Program-made: the position numbers and the translations under genes
NCBI RefSeq assembly: GCF_910592395.1
Contig: NC_088315.1
Span: forward strand, 6,760,501-6,824,500
Length of the DNA: 64,000 nucleotides
Source of the DNA: Lineus longissimus
Lineage: Eukaryota; Nemertea; Pilidiophora; Heteronemertea; Lineidae
Direction of reading: 5' to 3'
Notes under the pieces: model-generated
What the model saw: only the letters and a program-made list of their open reading frames with translations
What the model was told of the DNA's origin: nothing
Database searches by the model: none
Part shown: one piece after another, positions 12,550 through 25,190 of the stretch
Numbering within the stretch: position 1 is the stretch's first letter
Layout: each line of letters starts with the position of its first letter

Positions 12550-15500
12550 TACATGTAGTCACTTCCTTATTATTTATCTCATTTCTATAACGATCTATTA
12601 ACATGATAAATGGCTCGGGAGTGGAGCAGGGTTGTCCATGATTGGAAGTAAAAAATCTTAATATACATACATACTATGTACATACCTTATGTGGAGGTGT
12701 ACTTTAATGCTTAAACATGCCGTTACATGTACCCAATGTCCTGGTTTTTCACAGTTAAAGGTTCCGACGGATGATAAGCCAACATCTTCACTAATTAAAG
12801 ACGTAGCTCTCTCACATCCGCCGCCTGCCATACTCAACTAAACACACACAATATCATGTTCATCACCATAGATTATCTAAACGCATGGATGACCGCATAT
12901 TATCATGCTGAGAGCTTTCTAATTATCCTATTTGTTGGGGTGTGATTTGATGATGTGGTTTGATTATGAATGTCGAACATCATCAGCGTGTTAGCGGAAT
13001 AGTGGCGGTCGGTGTGCGTATGCAACTGTTATGCCTATAGGCAATGCATGAATGGAAATATTGTGCATGGTTTAATGTAACAATACTTTGAAATGAACTC
13101 GTAAATATTCGGAATGGGTAAAAATATGTTTAGATTGATAGATGCGCGCAAGTGAGTTTAGTTGTACCGAATACATAGTCACTTACGTCAGAAATTTAAA
13201 AAAAAGAGCTTTCCACATCCGTGAAGACTTCAATTCAAATATTCAGCGAGAAAGATATTACACAGCGATAAGCGAATATATTTTACAACGAAAATGATCC
13301 ACGTATCATCATTGATAGCAAGATTGAGTTACAAATGTAGTTGTATATCTTTAGGGGGAATTGTGGTGAAATAAAGGCGTCCTTGGTGTCTAACTTGTCT
13401 GATAAATTTGTGACAGTGTTCTGGCTTTTATCCAAGTATCTCATATTCGTCCAGAGGGGATAAGCTGAATTGTTTCTCGTCGATCCCTTGGGTAATATCT
13501 AAGCGGGTTATTGACATATTCGAGTTAACAGGTTTCTTTTACAGGTTGCTTCCTTTTCGTGAGAATGATTGGCATTCTTAAAATGACTGCAATTAATGTG
13601 GCAGTTGATTAAATTTATCTTTATCAATGTTCATTGATGTAATTATCTCAATACCAACGTGATTGGTGCATTATTTCAACATATTGTTGTTGTGGTTGAT
13701 CTATCCTTTGTCTTATACTGGTAAAGGGAATCTCACTGTTGGGGTCTTTGTTCTGAACTTCCAGTTGTATTTCTTCCGAAGCTTTCTCCGCAAATTGACG
13801 CCCGCGTTCTTCGAAAGCTAATGTAAGGATATTCCGAAAGCAGTTAGTCGAGTCAAGATGTGGTTAACAATAAGAAAGCGAAAGCATCAGTTTTTGTATA
13901 CAAGATTCGTTTCCTTGTAGACTTGAGCGCATTCGTGGTCATGTGGAAGTTGGAAATGGTTCGAAAATTCGGTGACAGAGACTGAAGATTGATTTGAGGT
14001 TAGTCCCGTCGAAACCTGAACGAAAATTTAGAACCTTCCCCATGGCAGACACACATGTATTGGTAACGGTACACCTAAACTGTTATCAAAGTACAGCAGA
14101 AAGTTGACTATACGTTTTTAGGAAGTGGGTGCAATCCGTCACTCGTGGGCAAATTGAGATGACGTCAGACCACTCATAGAAACCTTGCTAAGTAAGAAAC
14201 TATTTCCCCCGCACTGATCATGACGCGCTGATTTGATCGTTAAATAGATACAAAGTGTGTTTAACCTTTTGGGGGAAACACTCGATCGTATATCAAGCGT
14301 AGATGACTCTCGGTCTCTTCTCTGACTCATTTCACTTGTTTAGCAACTGTACTTTATCGGGCCATGGCGTTTTAGCGGAATCTTAGGAAACTGGGCGAAA
14401 ACAACCTAAAGCAGTATGAGAATATCGATATCAAAATAGATTTTTCAAATATTCGCCACGTTTTGTCTTCTCTCCACCAGGGCCGATATGGAAAATGGTC
14501 CGAAACCAAAAAATGACGACCATTTTTTCATGCATTTTCCTCAATACATGATAAATATTGCGGTTTAAACTATTTGATACCATATATTTGATACCAAATA
14601 TCTGCCATATAAATATCTAATGTTGATATTCTGATAGTGCTTTTAGGCTGTCTTCGCCCAGTTTCCGCAGATTCCGCAAAATTGTCATGGCCACTTTATT
14701 GACTGACAATAAATGATACGGGAGTGCTCGGCTTTCTTAATGACCAACGGACATGATCGCTCGGTGTGTGAATATCTTGATAATTGCATGTGAGAGAGGA
14801 GGCGTTGTTTGAAGGCGTTACTTGGTGTTATTCGCTGTACCCTTTTCAAAAAAGCACAGTAAATCGGATAGTTCTTGGCTTGGTCACTTTTCACGTGGGC
14901 TCGCGGGCACGTGGGTAGCGGTCTCGGGTAAATACTTTCTATCGAATACTTTTTATATTTTTTAAGCAACAGGCAATTGAACCGAACGTATGACGTCGTC
15001 AGTCTTTGAAAGTTGTTTTTTAGCACAGAGGCTGGGTGAGCAATCAGGAGTTTGTAATCAAAACTTCTTGGTCAACGACAAAATATAACGACTTTCCATT
15101 GGGGAGTACTCGGAACACCAATACCACACCGTATTAGCAAATATTACCTTAAGGTTGGTTGCCCCAACACCTTAAGAAGGATTGCGTGTCGGTATGCGGT
15201 CACGACGGAAACAGTCCCCTTGAAAATAAAAACGAACAGGAAAAAGGAAACAAATCAGTCTCAATACAGTGTATATGTGGAATGAAATCAAAGCTTTCTG
15301 ACAAAGAAATCAGTCGTTCGACATCACAGATAAATAAACTAAAAAAATAACTATCAAGTAGATAATAAGGCTTCCGATTTATCTGATATTGGGTTAGATT
15401 TACAATTCCCAGGGAGTGTGAAGCTAAAAAGCCATTTGACATGTGATAAATTCCTAACTTTCTTTCATACGAAGGATATTTTTGTTTGCATTTTATGATG

Positions 15501-18500
15501 ACGAACGTTCTAGAGATAATGGTAGTTTTTATTTTCTGATAGAGACCGGTTGGCAATTAAGTAAATCAGACAAAATTAAGTCAAATATTTGTTTCAGTGG
15601 TAACAGAACACATTTTTCTTGGTAGAATAATGACTTTCATTGTATGTCGTCGGTTCCCTCGTCATTGACGGCTCCCTCCTTCGACAGAACGACGATCGAC
15701 CACGCTGGCCGGTGTGGTCATCCACAACAAAATGCAGCCAATACTGCTTGAACACCAACCATCAAATGTTCTCTGAAATGAAAAAAAAGTTGTGATCGAA
15801 TCTTCAGTTGCCGTATCAGAGGGATATCAGTGCAAATCTTGATTGCATCGCCCCCCCCCCCCCACGTAACGCATTTCACGGGGGTCCATAGGCCTTAATC
15901 GGCAAGCTAGGGCAAACAGACGTTATGTGCTTGTTCTGAGAGGATAATTAGTGTAATCTTCCGCACGCACTCACACTGTTTTTACGGTAATAGCACAATT
16001 GATAAAAGCCCGAAGGCGAAATCTACCAATCGGAAACAAATAACCGAAAGCCTTCTGTCATCGAGCTTCCCTCTGAGGTTCATCGATCCGCAATAATGTA
16101 TCAATTCGCCGGGATTTTCTCACATAATTTTTTGTACAATTTATTTTGGTTGTGTCAACAGTTTTTTTGATTGATTTATCATTAACCTGACAGACGAAAG
16201 GTTATTGGTGAATATTTGATGTGGTTTATCGTTAATCGACATCCCGTATTAAATATTAAGCAGAATATAAACATTTTTAAAATTATGTATTCCGTATATA
16301 AGTGTTCTTTTTTTCGTTACATGCAATGCTTAAAAAATTCTGTCTATTTTTGTGGGTTTTTTTAAATATCGAGTCAAGAGCACGTGAACAGTTAATTATT
16401 TGCTCCTTAGACAATATTTGGGTGAATTGTGTTGTAGGAGGAAACCGGGACCCCAGAGGAAACCTAAGCTATCGAAAAAAAATAACAACAATGGATTTGT
16501 CAAAGTGTTTTGGCATTTGCTGCTCTTACGCGTATACCGATAGATTAACACCTTCCACATTTTGCGCTCGATGCAAATCGTTTACAGTCGCATCGCTGGA
16601 AAACTTAAACATTAGATTTTATGATGAAACCGTTTTCTGCAGATTAGTTCATGCCTTGATGCCGTGTGGGAATTTGAAATTAGAAAAGACACCTGGCATA
16701 TACGGTCGATTTCTTTAAGTAATATGCCCCGATGAATTAAGCTATGAATGGTAGTTTGCACAAAGTTTTACTCTGACTAAGACAAAAATGGATATTTTTC
16801 GAGGAATCTAATCGCCGTTTGACTGACTGGAGAAAATTAATGTGCAAACTATTGTTTATTTCTTATAAACTATCGGCGCGACTTATTTGCAAGGGAATCC
16901 AACGACATCCCTTTGCAAGTTTTGTAATCAGTTGTGTCAACGCATGCAGCGCAGCGTAAAAGACAAAGTTTTGCCCACTCATCAACACACTAGATATCAT
17001 GACGTGCATATTCGAACTTTTTCAGATGCACGACTGTTTTACCAGCGATCGATTTAACATTAATTTCATCATTTGTGTTTACTCTTGCAGAAATTACCGA
17101 TACTTTGTTTTATTGATAACAAACGCATGCAAGTGTTACAGACGGTATGTCTGTTAGGCAGAAGTCAGAGTCTGTTAGATATCATCCCATGAAGTGCGAT
17201 ATGGGGGATTTTTAAGGAACTATACATGTAGAAGTTTTTAGTCACCAAATCCACAACATGTGTGAGAACTCATGCTTACTACCTTGACTGCACGTTAATT
17301 GAATGATCGTATTCAATCATCGAAACCGCCGTAAGGATCGGGTTCATCTCTGTCAGATCACGCCAAAGGTCCCGTAGAAATTAATTTCGAATTGGCCCCC
17401 AGTGCGTGCAAATAATGAGTTGTCATATTCGACAAACAAAATCCGTTTGTTCGGGACCCTCGATGGTCCGCAGAGAATTTGAATAAATCGAAAACAAACC
17501 CGAGTTCAGGTTCGAGAGTTGTTGCCCTATTATACATAGCCTGATGATGGTAAATCTAGGTTGCCTGTAACGAATTTGTGATAGCCCGCGGTTATTCAAT
17601 TAATGAATTACTCTCCAATTGTACTGGTTGGTTTCTTTGGCAATCAATGGCTAACCACGCTCGTTACACTGGGTAACGCAAAGATAGACTCAGACGGTTT
17701 CGACTTTTTGAAATGAGGTCTTGCACCCTTCATTTTGTCTTAAAGTCGAGATAGCTTATACTTTGGATGTGATTTTTTTTGAGATTCAAATCATGTTAAA
17801 TTTATACCAAGTAGTAGTATAATTAGTATGTCTAGTTCGAGAACAAGAAACTGCGCAAATGGCATAGTTTAGCCAGAGAAAACACGTATCAGTAATGTGG
17901 CACGATGATAGAAGACCTTGAAACAATCGCCAAATATCTTGGTGTATCATTTGTACCTCTCATATTGACCTATATAATTACCACTTCTTGCAAATATCAT
18001 GTCCAAGCACTTTGTTCCTACTTGACTTCCAATTTTCCTCTCAACAGAACAGAAGCGATGATTACCTGGCGATTCTGTTAGACGATCTACCGCATCACTA
18101 CCCCTAACTTCTTAATGGTCCTTCGGAATCACGTCCAACGATATCCCCATCGCAATCAAACTAACGTTAATGGAAAGGTAACTGCCGACTTCCTGACTAT
18201 TTCTGGCCCCAACCCCCAGACCAGCAATTCCACTTAGCCTGCGGAAAAGCAAGTCGCGTGACAAATGCAATGCAAGAGTTAACAATAAAAATTCTCTGTA
18301 CCTGAAATTAGAGTTTTCATTAAGTTGTCGCGAAATCGTGTAATGTTGCTCGGTTATTTTTTCCTCTCCATCCTTGAGTGATTAAGTAATCATGTGGCTA
18401 TAGTTTAATTGCTTGAATGTCCTAACGTGATTCATGGTAATTGTGGAACGTTTGTTTCGTGCAAATTCTTATCAAGACATTTGTTGCTGCTTTGTGTTTA

Positions 18501-18725
18501 TTCCGTTTTTTTTCAATTAAAAATAGCATAAATATGCATGTAACCTGCATGCATGTAATTGAGGCTTTCCTGGATATATTTTTCATCTAATTCACTATAA
18601 ACGTAGGTTATTTTGTACGAATGATATCAATTGATATAAAGTATACCTGGAATTTTACATACGGTAATTTAAATCTTATTTATACGGTAATTTAAATCTG
18701 TACTCCGTCGTTTATAAGTAGGAAA

Positions 18726-18764
18726 TAGGCAGGTTCGCAACCCACTACGTACGACGAAGTACGA
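18726..18764 (+). repeat. dispersed repeat, copy 1
   Basis: This stretch starts TAGGCAGGTTCGCAACC and ends CGACGAAGTACGAA. It matches 20972-21011 at roughly nine positions in ten, allowing small gaps, so both are probably pieces of one interspersed repeat family. Just upstream, the 15-bp ACGGTAATTTAAATC occurs twice (18661-18675, 18684-18698). Confidence 0.45.
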
Positions 18765-20207
18765 AAAATGCAAATTGACTTTTATTTCACCATCGCAATT
18801 TTATCAGGACTTAGTTATTCGAAACAGCGTAAGCGTTTTAGCTTGCCTATCCACGTTGTATTATACAGACACAACCGAGGAGATATTTAACGCCAGGTTT
18901 CAGCCAGCGTTTGTGACTTAGGATTTTATCAACCGGGCTATGATGTATGTGTATATACATATGATGGATCATGATTATCTGAGAACGTGTCCCTTGAAAC
19001 TCATGATATAATACATGTCGTCATCAAAAGCGATTATGGTGTAATAAAAATGTCTGCTTTAGCTTAATCTCAGCCAAAATTGTCAATATATTTTTACAGT
19101 TATCGGAGATAACTGTATTGGGAAGCCGTGGAAGGCAGCTGTGATAGGTCTAACCGCGCAAAGCAAAAATGTTCTGCAGGTAACGCCGGGGCCATCGCGT
19201 TGTGTTGTTGGCTATTCGTGACTGCACGGCCATTGTCGTGATGATGATACGCGTTATGGGACTCGCACTGTCAGGAATAGTCAACAGCTCATACTCATAA
19301 ACGATTGGAGAATAAAAAGGGCAACTGTGTTTCGTAGCGTTTTCAAAATGTTAGTCTCCATTAAAGGTGCTGTCACATACTGACATCTCCTATAATACTC
19401 TGCCACTCAAATATCTCTCAATGACCTTTCCCTCCTTTTGATCAGAATTGTCGAAATTTGACACTCAGTATCACCTTTTTTGGCGATGACAATCTTTCCT
19501 GAAAGACCTGGCGTAGTTGAAGTGGTAATAGGCGACACCGTTCTGTTCCGATAGTTCTTGACAAAAGTTTCATCTTGAAGTACTATGTCGAGAACCTGAT
19601 AGATTCCATAAGACGATGGAGAGGATCCAAAGTAGGGCTCATATTGGTTTCACAAGAAGAGCATTAAGAATACGAAAGGTTATTTTTTATCACAAGCAGT
19701 GTGTGAAATAATCTCTAAACACTTCGGTTCCACAAGCGCTATGACCAGCGCACTGATCGTCATTTCAAGGTAAAAGAATTGCTTCTGTTGAGGTTTACAT
19801 GCATCACGATAGCGAAATGACGTTCAAGCCAAAGGGCCTTCCTTCTGCTGAGGTAATGACATGCATCTGCATGTACAAAAACAGAGGAATATAAAAAAGG
19901 TTTTCTGTATTTCCGATAAAATGTTTTGGAAGCTGGGCAACAACGGAAACGTAAATTGCCCCCAGCCTTACATGTACCTCTTGTTTCATACGCAGTGAAG
20001 ATTTGAAGAACCACTTTTTATAGTTTAATGCGTATGACATGTTTTAAGAAAATTCCGGCCGTGATCTCATACACGACCATGAGTGATAAGAAGTTTGTTA
20101 CATGTATTATCGTCTTCTCTCACTAGTACCGGAAACTATGAAAACCTTATTTCCAATGTTTTGCGTGTTCCTTTTTTTCCCCCATGGTAATACATCGTAA
20201 AAGACCT

Positions 20208-20257
20208 TGATGACTGGTAAAGTTGGCAAATCTGATGACTGGTAAAGTTGGCAAATC
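20208..20257 (+). repeat. perfect 25-bp tandem duplication
   Basis: Two identical adjacent copies of a 25-bp unit beginning TGATGACTGGTAAAGTTGGC lie at 20208-20232 and 20233-20257. Perfect identity suggests a recent slippage or repair event. Confidence 0.9.
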
Positions 20258-20971
20258 AAAGGCATGACAGAAAGTGTCAGAACCAACTCCTTCTGTTTTT
20301 TACATTTTTTTGCCTCATTCACTTTATCTGTATTTATCTTTATCAGTATTTTCACTTAAATTACAGTGTCTGTCACGTCTGTACAGTGCTAGTTCTGATT
20401 TCTGATCCTATATCACAGCTGACTTCATGCATGATTGAAACTTCAACAGAAACCTATAAGCAATCCCATTTGTACATGTACATGTCCATGTATCTCACGC
20501 AATCCCTGAGAAAGGTTAAATGGTGACGAGGTTAAAGTGGCATGATAGAATTTTTCAAAATATGTATTGAAAATCGTTTGAATACCCTTTCGAAAAGCCA
20601 GCGTTGTATGGTATATAATATTACTAGACGTCTACATGTTATTATGCACGTTAAGCCATCCACCCATTTGATTCACGCAAGCTGCAAAATATTTGTTACT
20701 TGACGCTGTTATGTATACAAAAAACGCTACTGGTACCTACTTTGAAAAAAAAAACACTTTCAAAAGTGAAGAAAAATAGTGTCGTAATTCTGCTCTCAAA
20801 GGTCACCGGCCTGTGCAGTCCATATCGATAATATCACAATGACCAATAAAAAGAATCCCGTTGTTGGCTTTGAGTTGATATTGTCTAACTTGACATGACC
20901 TGTCCATTGGCTAGTAAATTCATGCTATCAAGTTGGGTCTTGGTGTCAATTCCGTCGTGGAGTTTCGCCAT

Positions 20972-21011
20972 TAGGCAGGTTTCGCAACCATTACGAACGA
21001 CGAAGCACGAA
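20972..21011 (+). repeat. dispersed repeat, copy 2
   Basis: This copy starts TAGGCAGGTTTCGCAACC and ends CGACGAAGCACGAA, and pairs with 18726-18764. Outside this stretch of about 40 bp the two loci do not resemble each other, so only a terminal fragment of the family may be present. Confidence 0.45.
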
Positions 21012-23926
21012 GGACCGTGGCCGTGTCATCAAGTCCCGCGTCAATTCACTTACGGGACACTCGTAAATGATCTTCTATTTGCTAACGGTAATCGAGGAAT
21101 TAAAAAAAATAGTAGTTGATAAAGTACATTTACATACTATGTACTTCGTTCATCGTAGGTCTTTGTAAGGGTTGCGTAATCTCACTATTATCTCCCTGGC
21201 TAACCAACCCCGTAAACAACGAACTTCATTTAGTGTCAATTTTAAGGTTTTCAGTCCCTCCGTTAAAATAAGACGTATAAGTATCTTACAGTAATGATCT
21301 TTAGTGTGAGTCCATTGACAAAAATATTTCATTCAATTTGTCAAAACGCTAAGAAAATTGCTTTGAAATCATCTTTACGACAAAAATGTTTTGATATCAC
21401 GCTGAATTCAATAATCATTCACACGTAATACGTGTAGGTGGAAATAACGAGTTTTTAAATTAAGCCGATCACGCTGTACACACTGATTAAAATGCTCAAG
21501 ATGCCTTCAGGTGGCAGTGCCATACAGCTGTAAAGAGCTAAACATTCGTCTTTTTAAACTAAGATAGATTAAAAATTAAACTTGATTGAAAGCAACGGAG
21601 CCGCTGCGGTGGACTATCCCATCCCTGGTGCGCTTCTATTTGTTATTAGCCCAGCCACCTCTAAGTGTGATGTGGATAGTACCAAACTGACACGGTATGC
21701 TGCTATTGGCTCTAAAGCCAATATCAGAGTAAAAAAGCAATGAAGTCAGATCTAGGCACCCCGCTATTGTGTCGCTAACCGGTTTAAGTGATTATGAAGC
21801 CAACTGACACACGACCTGGCGTAGCATTCTGGACGATATTGGTTTGCCTTCCTTCTCCATGCTTTCGATTTCCTTTTTCAATCTAAGAGGAGAAAGGATT
21901 TAATGCGCTGAATGATTGCTGGCTAAATAAGGCAAACGCGAGGCCCGGGTCGGTGAGAAAACGAAGGGAAGCGATGACGCAGGGGGGCCGGTCAACTAAT
22001 AGGAAAACCTATCCATATTGATCCAAAGTTCCTCTCCCTAATGAATTAATTGAGCTCAAAGTAATCGAGGACTTAGCCATTTTCTTTCGCGGAGAAGATT
22101 GAAATTGAGATGACGGGGAATGAGATGTTATAACAATATAGAGGTAATACAACTGGGCCGTGATAAATGCGAGGTTTATGGAGTCATCTCAGAGTCAATA
22201 CAACTCGACGGGGATCGCCACTCCGATGGAAATTGCCTTCAAGACCAGTTAGCGAAAGACTTAGCGCGTTTCGGACATTCATCATCGTAAATTGAGCTGC
22301 AATACCAATACTTATACAAAGTTTTTGCCTACTCACAAGACACGTTGATATTCCCATCTTGCGAATCAATGCTTATGGCTTCAGTTATAGTACACTCGGG
22401 AATATTACGTTCCACCTTAATTAAGACTATTGGTGTGTATGTTGTTCCTTGATGATCAGCATGCATTACCATCGGACCTTAAAATCACCGCACACCAAGA
22501 TAACATTGACCAAATAGAAAATTTCCATAGTTGTTTGCAGGTTTACGTGCAAAAACAAGGATGGACATGCTTAAATATTTGAGGGTCAATCACTGACAAA
22601 AGCATATGACATAGTACATTAAATCAATACCAGGCTGGGTTGTTTAACAGAGTTCTTCTCATGTTGAGGTCATGATCATGAGCGCTGGCTTATACGCAAT
22701 CACAAATAGCATTTCCGACCGCCTTTCTATAATTAAAACGTATTCACATTGCCACAAAACATGGTCATTTTACCATTTCCAGGTATCATTTTGAGAGATG
22801 AAACTGCAGAAAAAAACATATTCCGAAATATTAACAGGCTTCCTCAATACGTCTATTAAAATCTTTTAGTTTCTCATGATCAGTAATCCCACGAGAACGC
22901 TAATGCCACAATCGACATTTCACAATAGGACGTAGAAGAAAATTGACTTGATGGAGCTTAAAAAAAAATTCTTGGTAGTCATTTTTTATACATATGGTCC
23001 TAATGGATAAGCTATTAACAAGAAAAAATCTTCCACTCCATTTTATGGTGAAGGCGTCACCCGTCACAACATTTGGATAAATCAGAAGGGGTTGGTTTGC
23101 CCCTTTTATATTTGATTCAGAACAGATGGTTATCATGGCTTTCAGTCCAGCATTCGACAAGAGAAAACAAGATTGAAATTTTACATTCTCGAGCTGACGG
23201 GATCCAACCCATTTCACTGTAGTCACCAGTACATCATTTAATTTTTTCGTATGTTATTCGTCACTGCCTACGGAAATATGTCCTAAAATGATACATTGAC
23301 TATATATACATCACCAAATTATGCCCTTATATTGTATCCGTGCCATACGGTACATTTTTTAATTGATTATTTCATGAGTACTTACGTCACCTCCCAGATA
23401 TCAGGCCCAATGCACAGCTGCTTGGTTCACGATATCTTCCTGCTATTTTTATCTTAACCTTCGCACGGTTTTCCCAGTAATCTAACCTTGTCGCTCTTAC
23501 CGATGTCAAGATGACCAACTTCCCCAAGCTTTGCACGTCACAATCACAAAAACTAATCTATTTTCCTCTTGACCAAACGTGGCATGTTCTTACAGAGCAT
23601 TAGCGTGATTTCCAGCATCCCGACGGACATTCGGGTGACCAGATAAAGACGATCAGAACATAAGACAATTCACCTTTTTATTATACAATTGTCTAGCTGT
23701 TTCTTGCACTCGCTGTCCTATTTGATGTTCGAATACTACAGCCTTGAAAGTGATGTGCCATGAAAGGATTGAACAAGATCTAGCGTATACGAACCCAACC
23801 TGCATATCAATGTTGGCATATCAATATCACCGCCACTAGAAATGCCATAAGGTAATAATAAAGTAATTTCAAGTTCGCATAGAAATTGCGTCAAATTATT
23901 TGAAATAGATATTATTCAAAACTAAG

Positions 23927-24049
23927 TATGTAGGCTTCACGACCCCCGTGTCCATACACATAAATCATTTTTTTTACAAACTAAATGGAATATGGAATAT
24001 GTAGGCTTCACGACCCCCGTTTTCATACACATGCATCCACTTTTTGGAC
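23927..24049 (+). repeat. direct repeat, two ~52-bp copies 71 bp apart
   Basis: Copies at 23927-23978 and 23998-24049 share TATGTAGGCTTCACGACCCC and then diverge slightly through CATACACAT and ACTTTTT-like ends. The first ~35 bp are almost identical. This is a local duplication of unknown origin; it carries no gene. Confidence 0.7.
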
Positions 24050-25107
24050 AATAATGGCATAACCTCCCTATTAAGGGCACCTCTACTTTACGGACACCAA
24101 CGCCCAGTCCCATTGGTGTCCGCAATAGAGAGGTTGTACTGTACAAGCTTTGGCTGTCCAATCATATCGTGGGCTCAATGTTGTGATACAAGTAACCACT
24201 CCGACATGGGTGAACCGTGCGACTTTACTCTATTGACGAGGAAAGCACTTAAATGGAAAAAGAAGAAGAAGAAAAGGGTGTTAGTCTGTGCTACGTTTAT
24301 TCGCCCTCTTTAACGAAGAAATACATGTATACTTTCGTACAAATGGACGTCTTTCACCCAGAATCCAGGAAACGACGGTCACCGTTTCGGAAAGATCGGC
24401 AAAATTGGCATTTATATATCAAAACGTGTTCTTTTTTATCATAACTTTGACTTGAAGTTTTGACTATCAGATTTCAATCGCCGTAAATTTCTATAAACAA
24501 GCAGCTGTTTCCATAAACCTGCGCCTTAGCAAACATCCCAATCATGACAATTGGCCAAGATCTGAAATGACAATCTTAATCATGAAACTTAATGATTATT
24601 CCAAGCCAAATGCAAAAAGGCACGATGTGACAAATCAGACTTCAAAGAAAATTGAATTCTTGTCATTTCTATTTACCTGATGAATAAAGGTAGCTCCTTC
24701 CAAAATTGACATGACTGGGCAAACTTCCCTCATAAAGCAACACAACGGATGTGATAGAGCCATCATTATGGAAGCCCATCGGGTGGTACGCACCGCCGTA
24801 TTTCAATCAACATACAGCTCTCGCGCAGCTGGTGAGCGACGAAGTTTAAAATTCACTCAAAGTTTGCTATCTACTTAGCTATACTTGCCAGCACCGGCTC
24901 TATCCATTCGTTCATCAACGATCTTAGCATAAGGTTGCTTTCATCATACGCACTTAGGGAATGTCAGCGACATACAACAAGCTAGAATTACATGTACATG
25001 TGTACATATATTGATATCTAGCTTCACTAAAATGTATATTTTTCAATCTAAAATAAATTTGTTTTAATTGCCGACATTGTTTTGCTACCATCTATAAACG
25101 ATGTCTC

Positions 25108-25190
25108 ACGCCGCCAGTGGAGATCAAACCAGGGCATGATGGCCGGCTAGTTGGTTAGGGACCCGACCCACTACAATATCGTGCGTGGCT
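25108..25190 (-). repeat. tRNA-derived SINE-like element
   Basis: Read on the minus strand, CACGC and GCGTG at the two ends could pair as a short acceptor stem, a D-arm-like GTAGTGGGTCGGG follows, and a B-box-like GGTTTGATCTCC lies at plus-strand 25119-25130. The order and spacing are those of a tRNA-derived SINE head. Stems are too imperfect for a working tRNA. Confidence 0.4.

Noticed and set aside
12210-12590. 126-codon plus-strand open frame
   Set aside because: It runs straight through the TA-flanked foldback element, so most of it is repeat DNA.
16302-16718. 138-codon plus-strand open frame with an internal ATG at 16327 giving a hydrophobic, signal-like start (MLKKFCLFLWVFLN) and several Cys
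   Set aside because: No family recognised, AT-rich codons, isolated, and a frame of this length is expected by chance in 28 kb of such DNA. It starts without an ATG in the long form.
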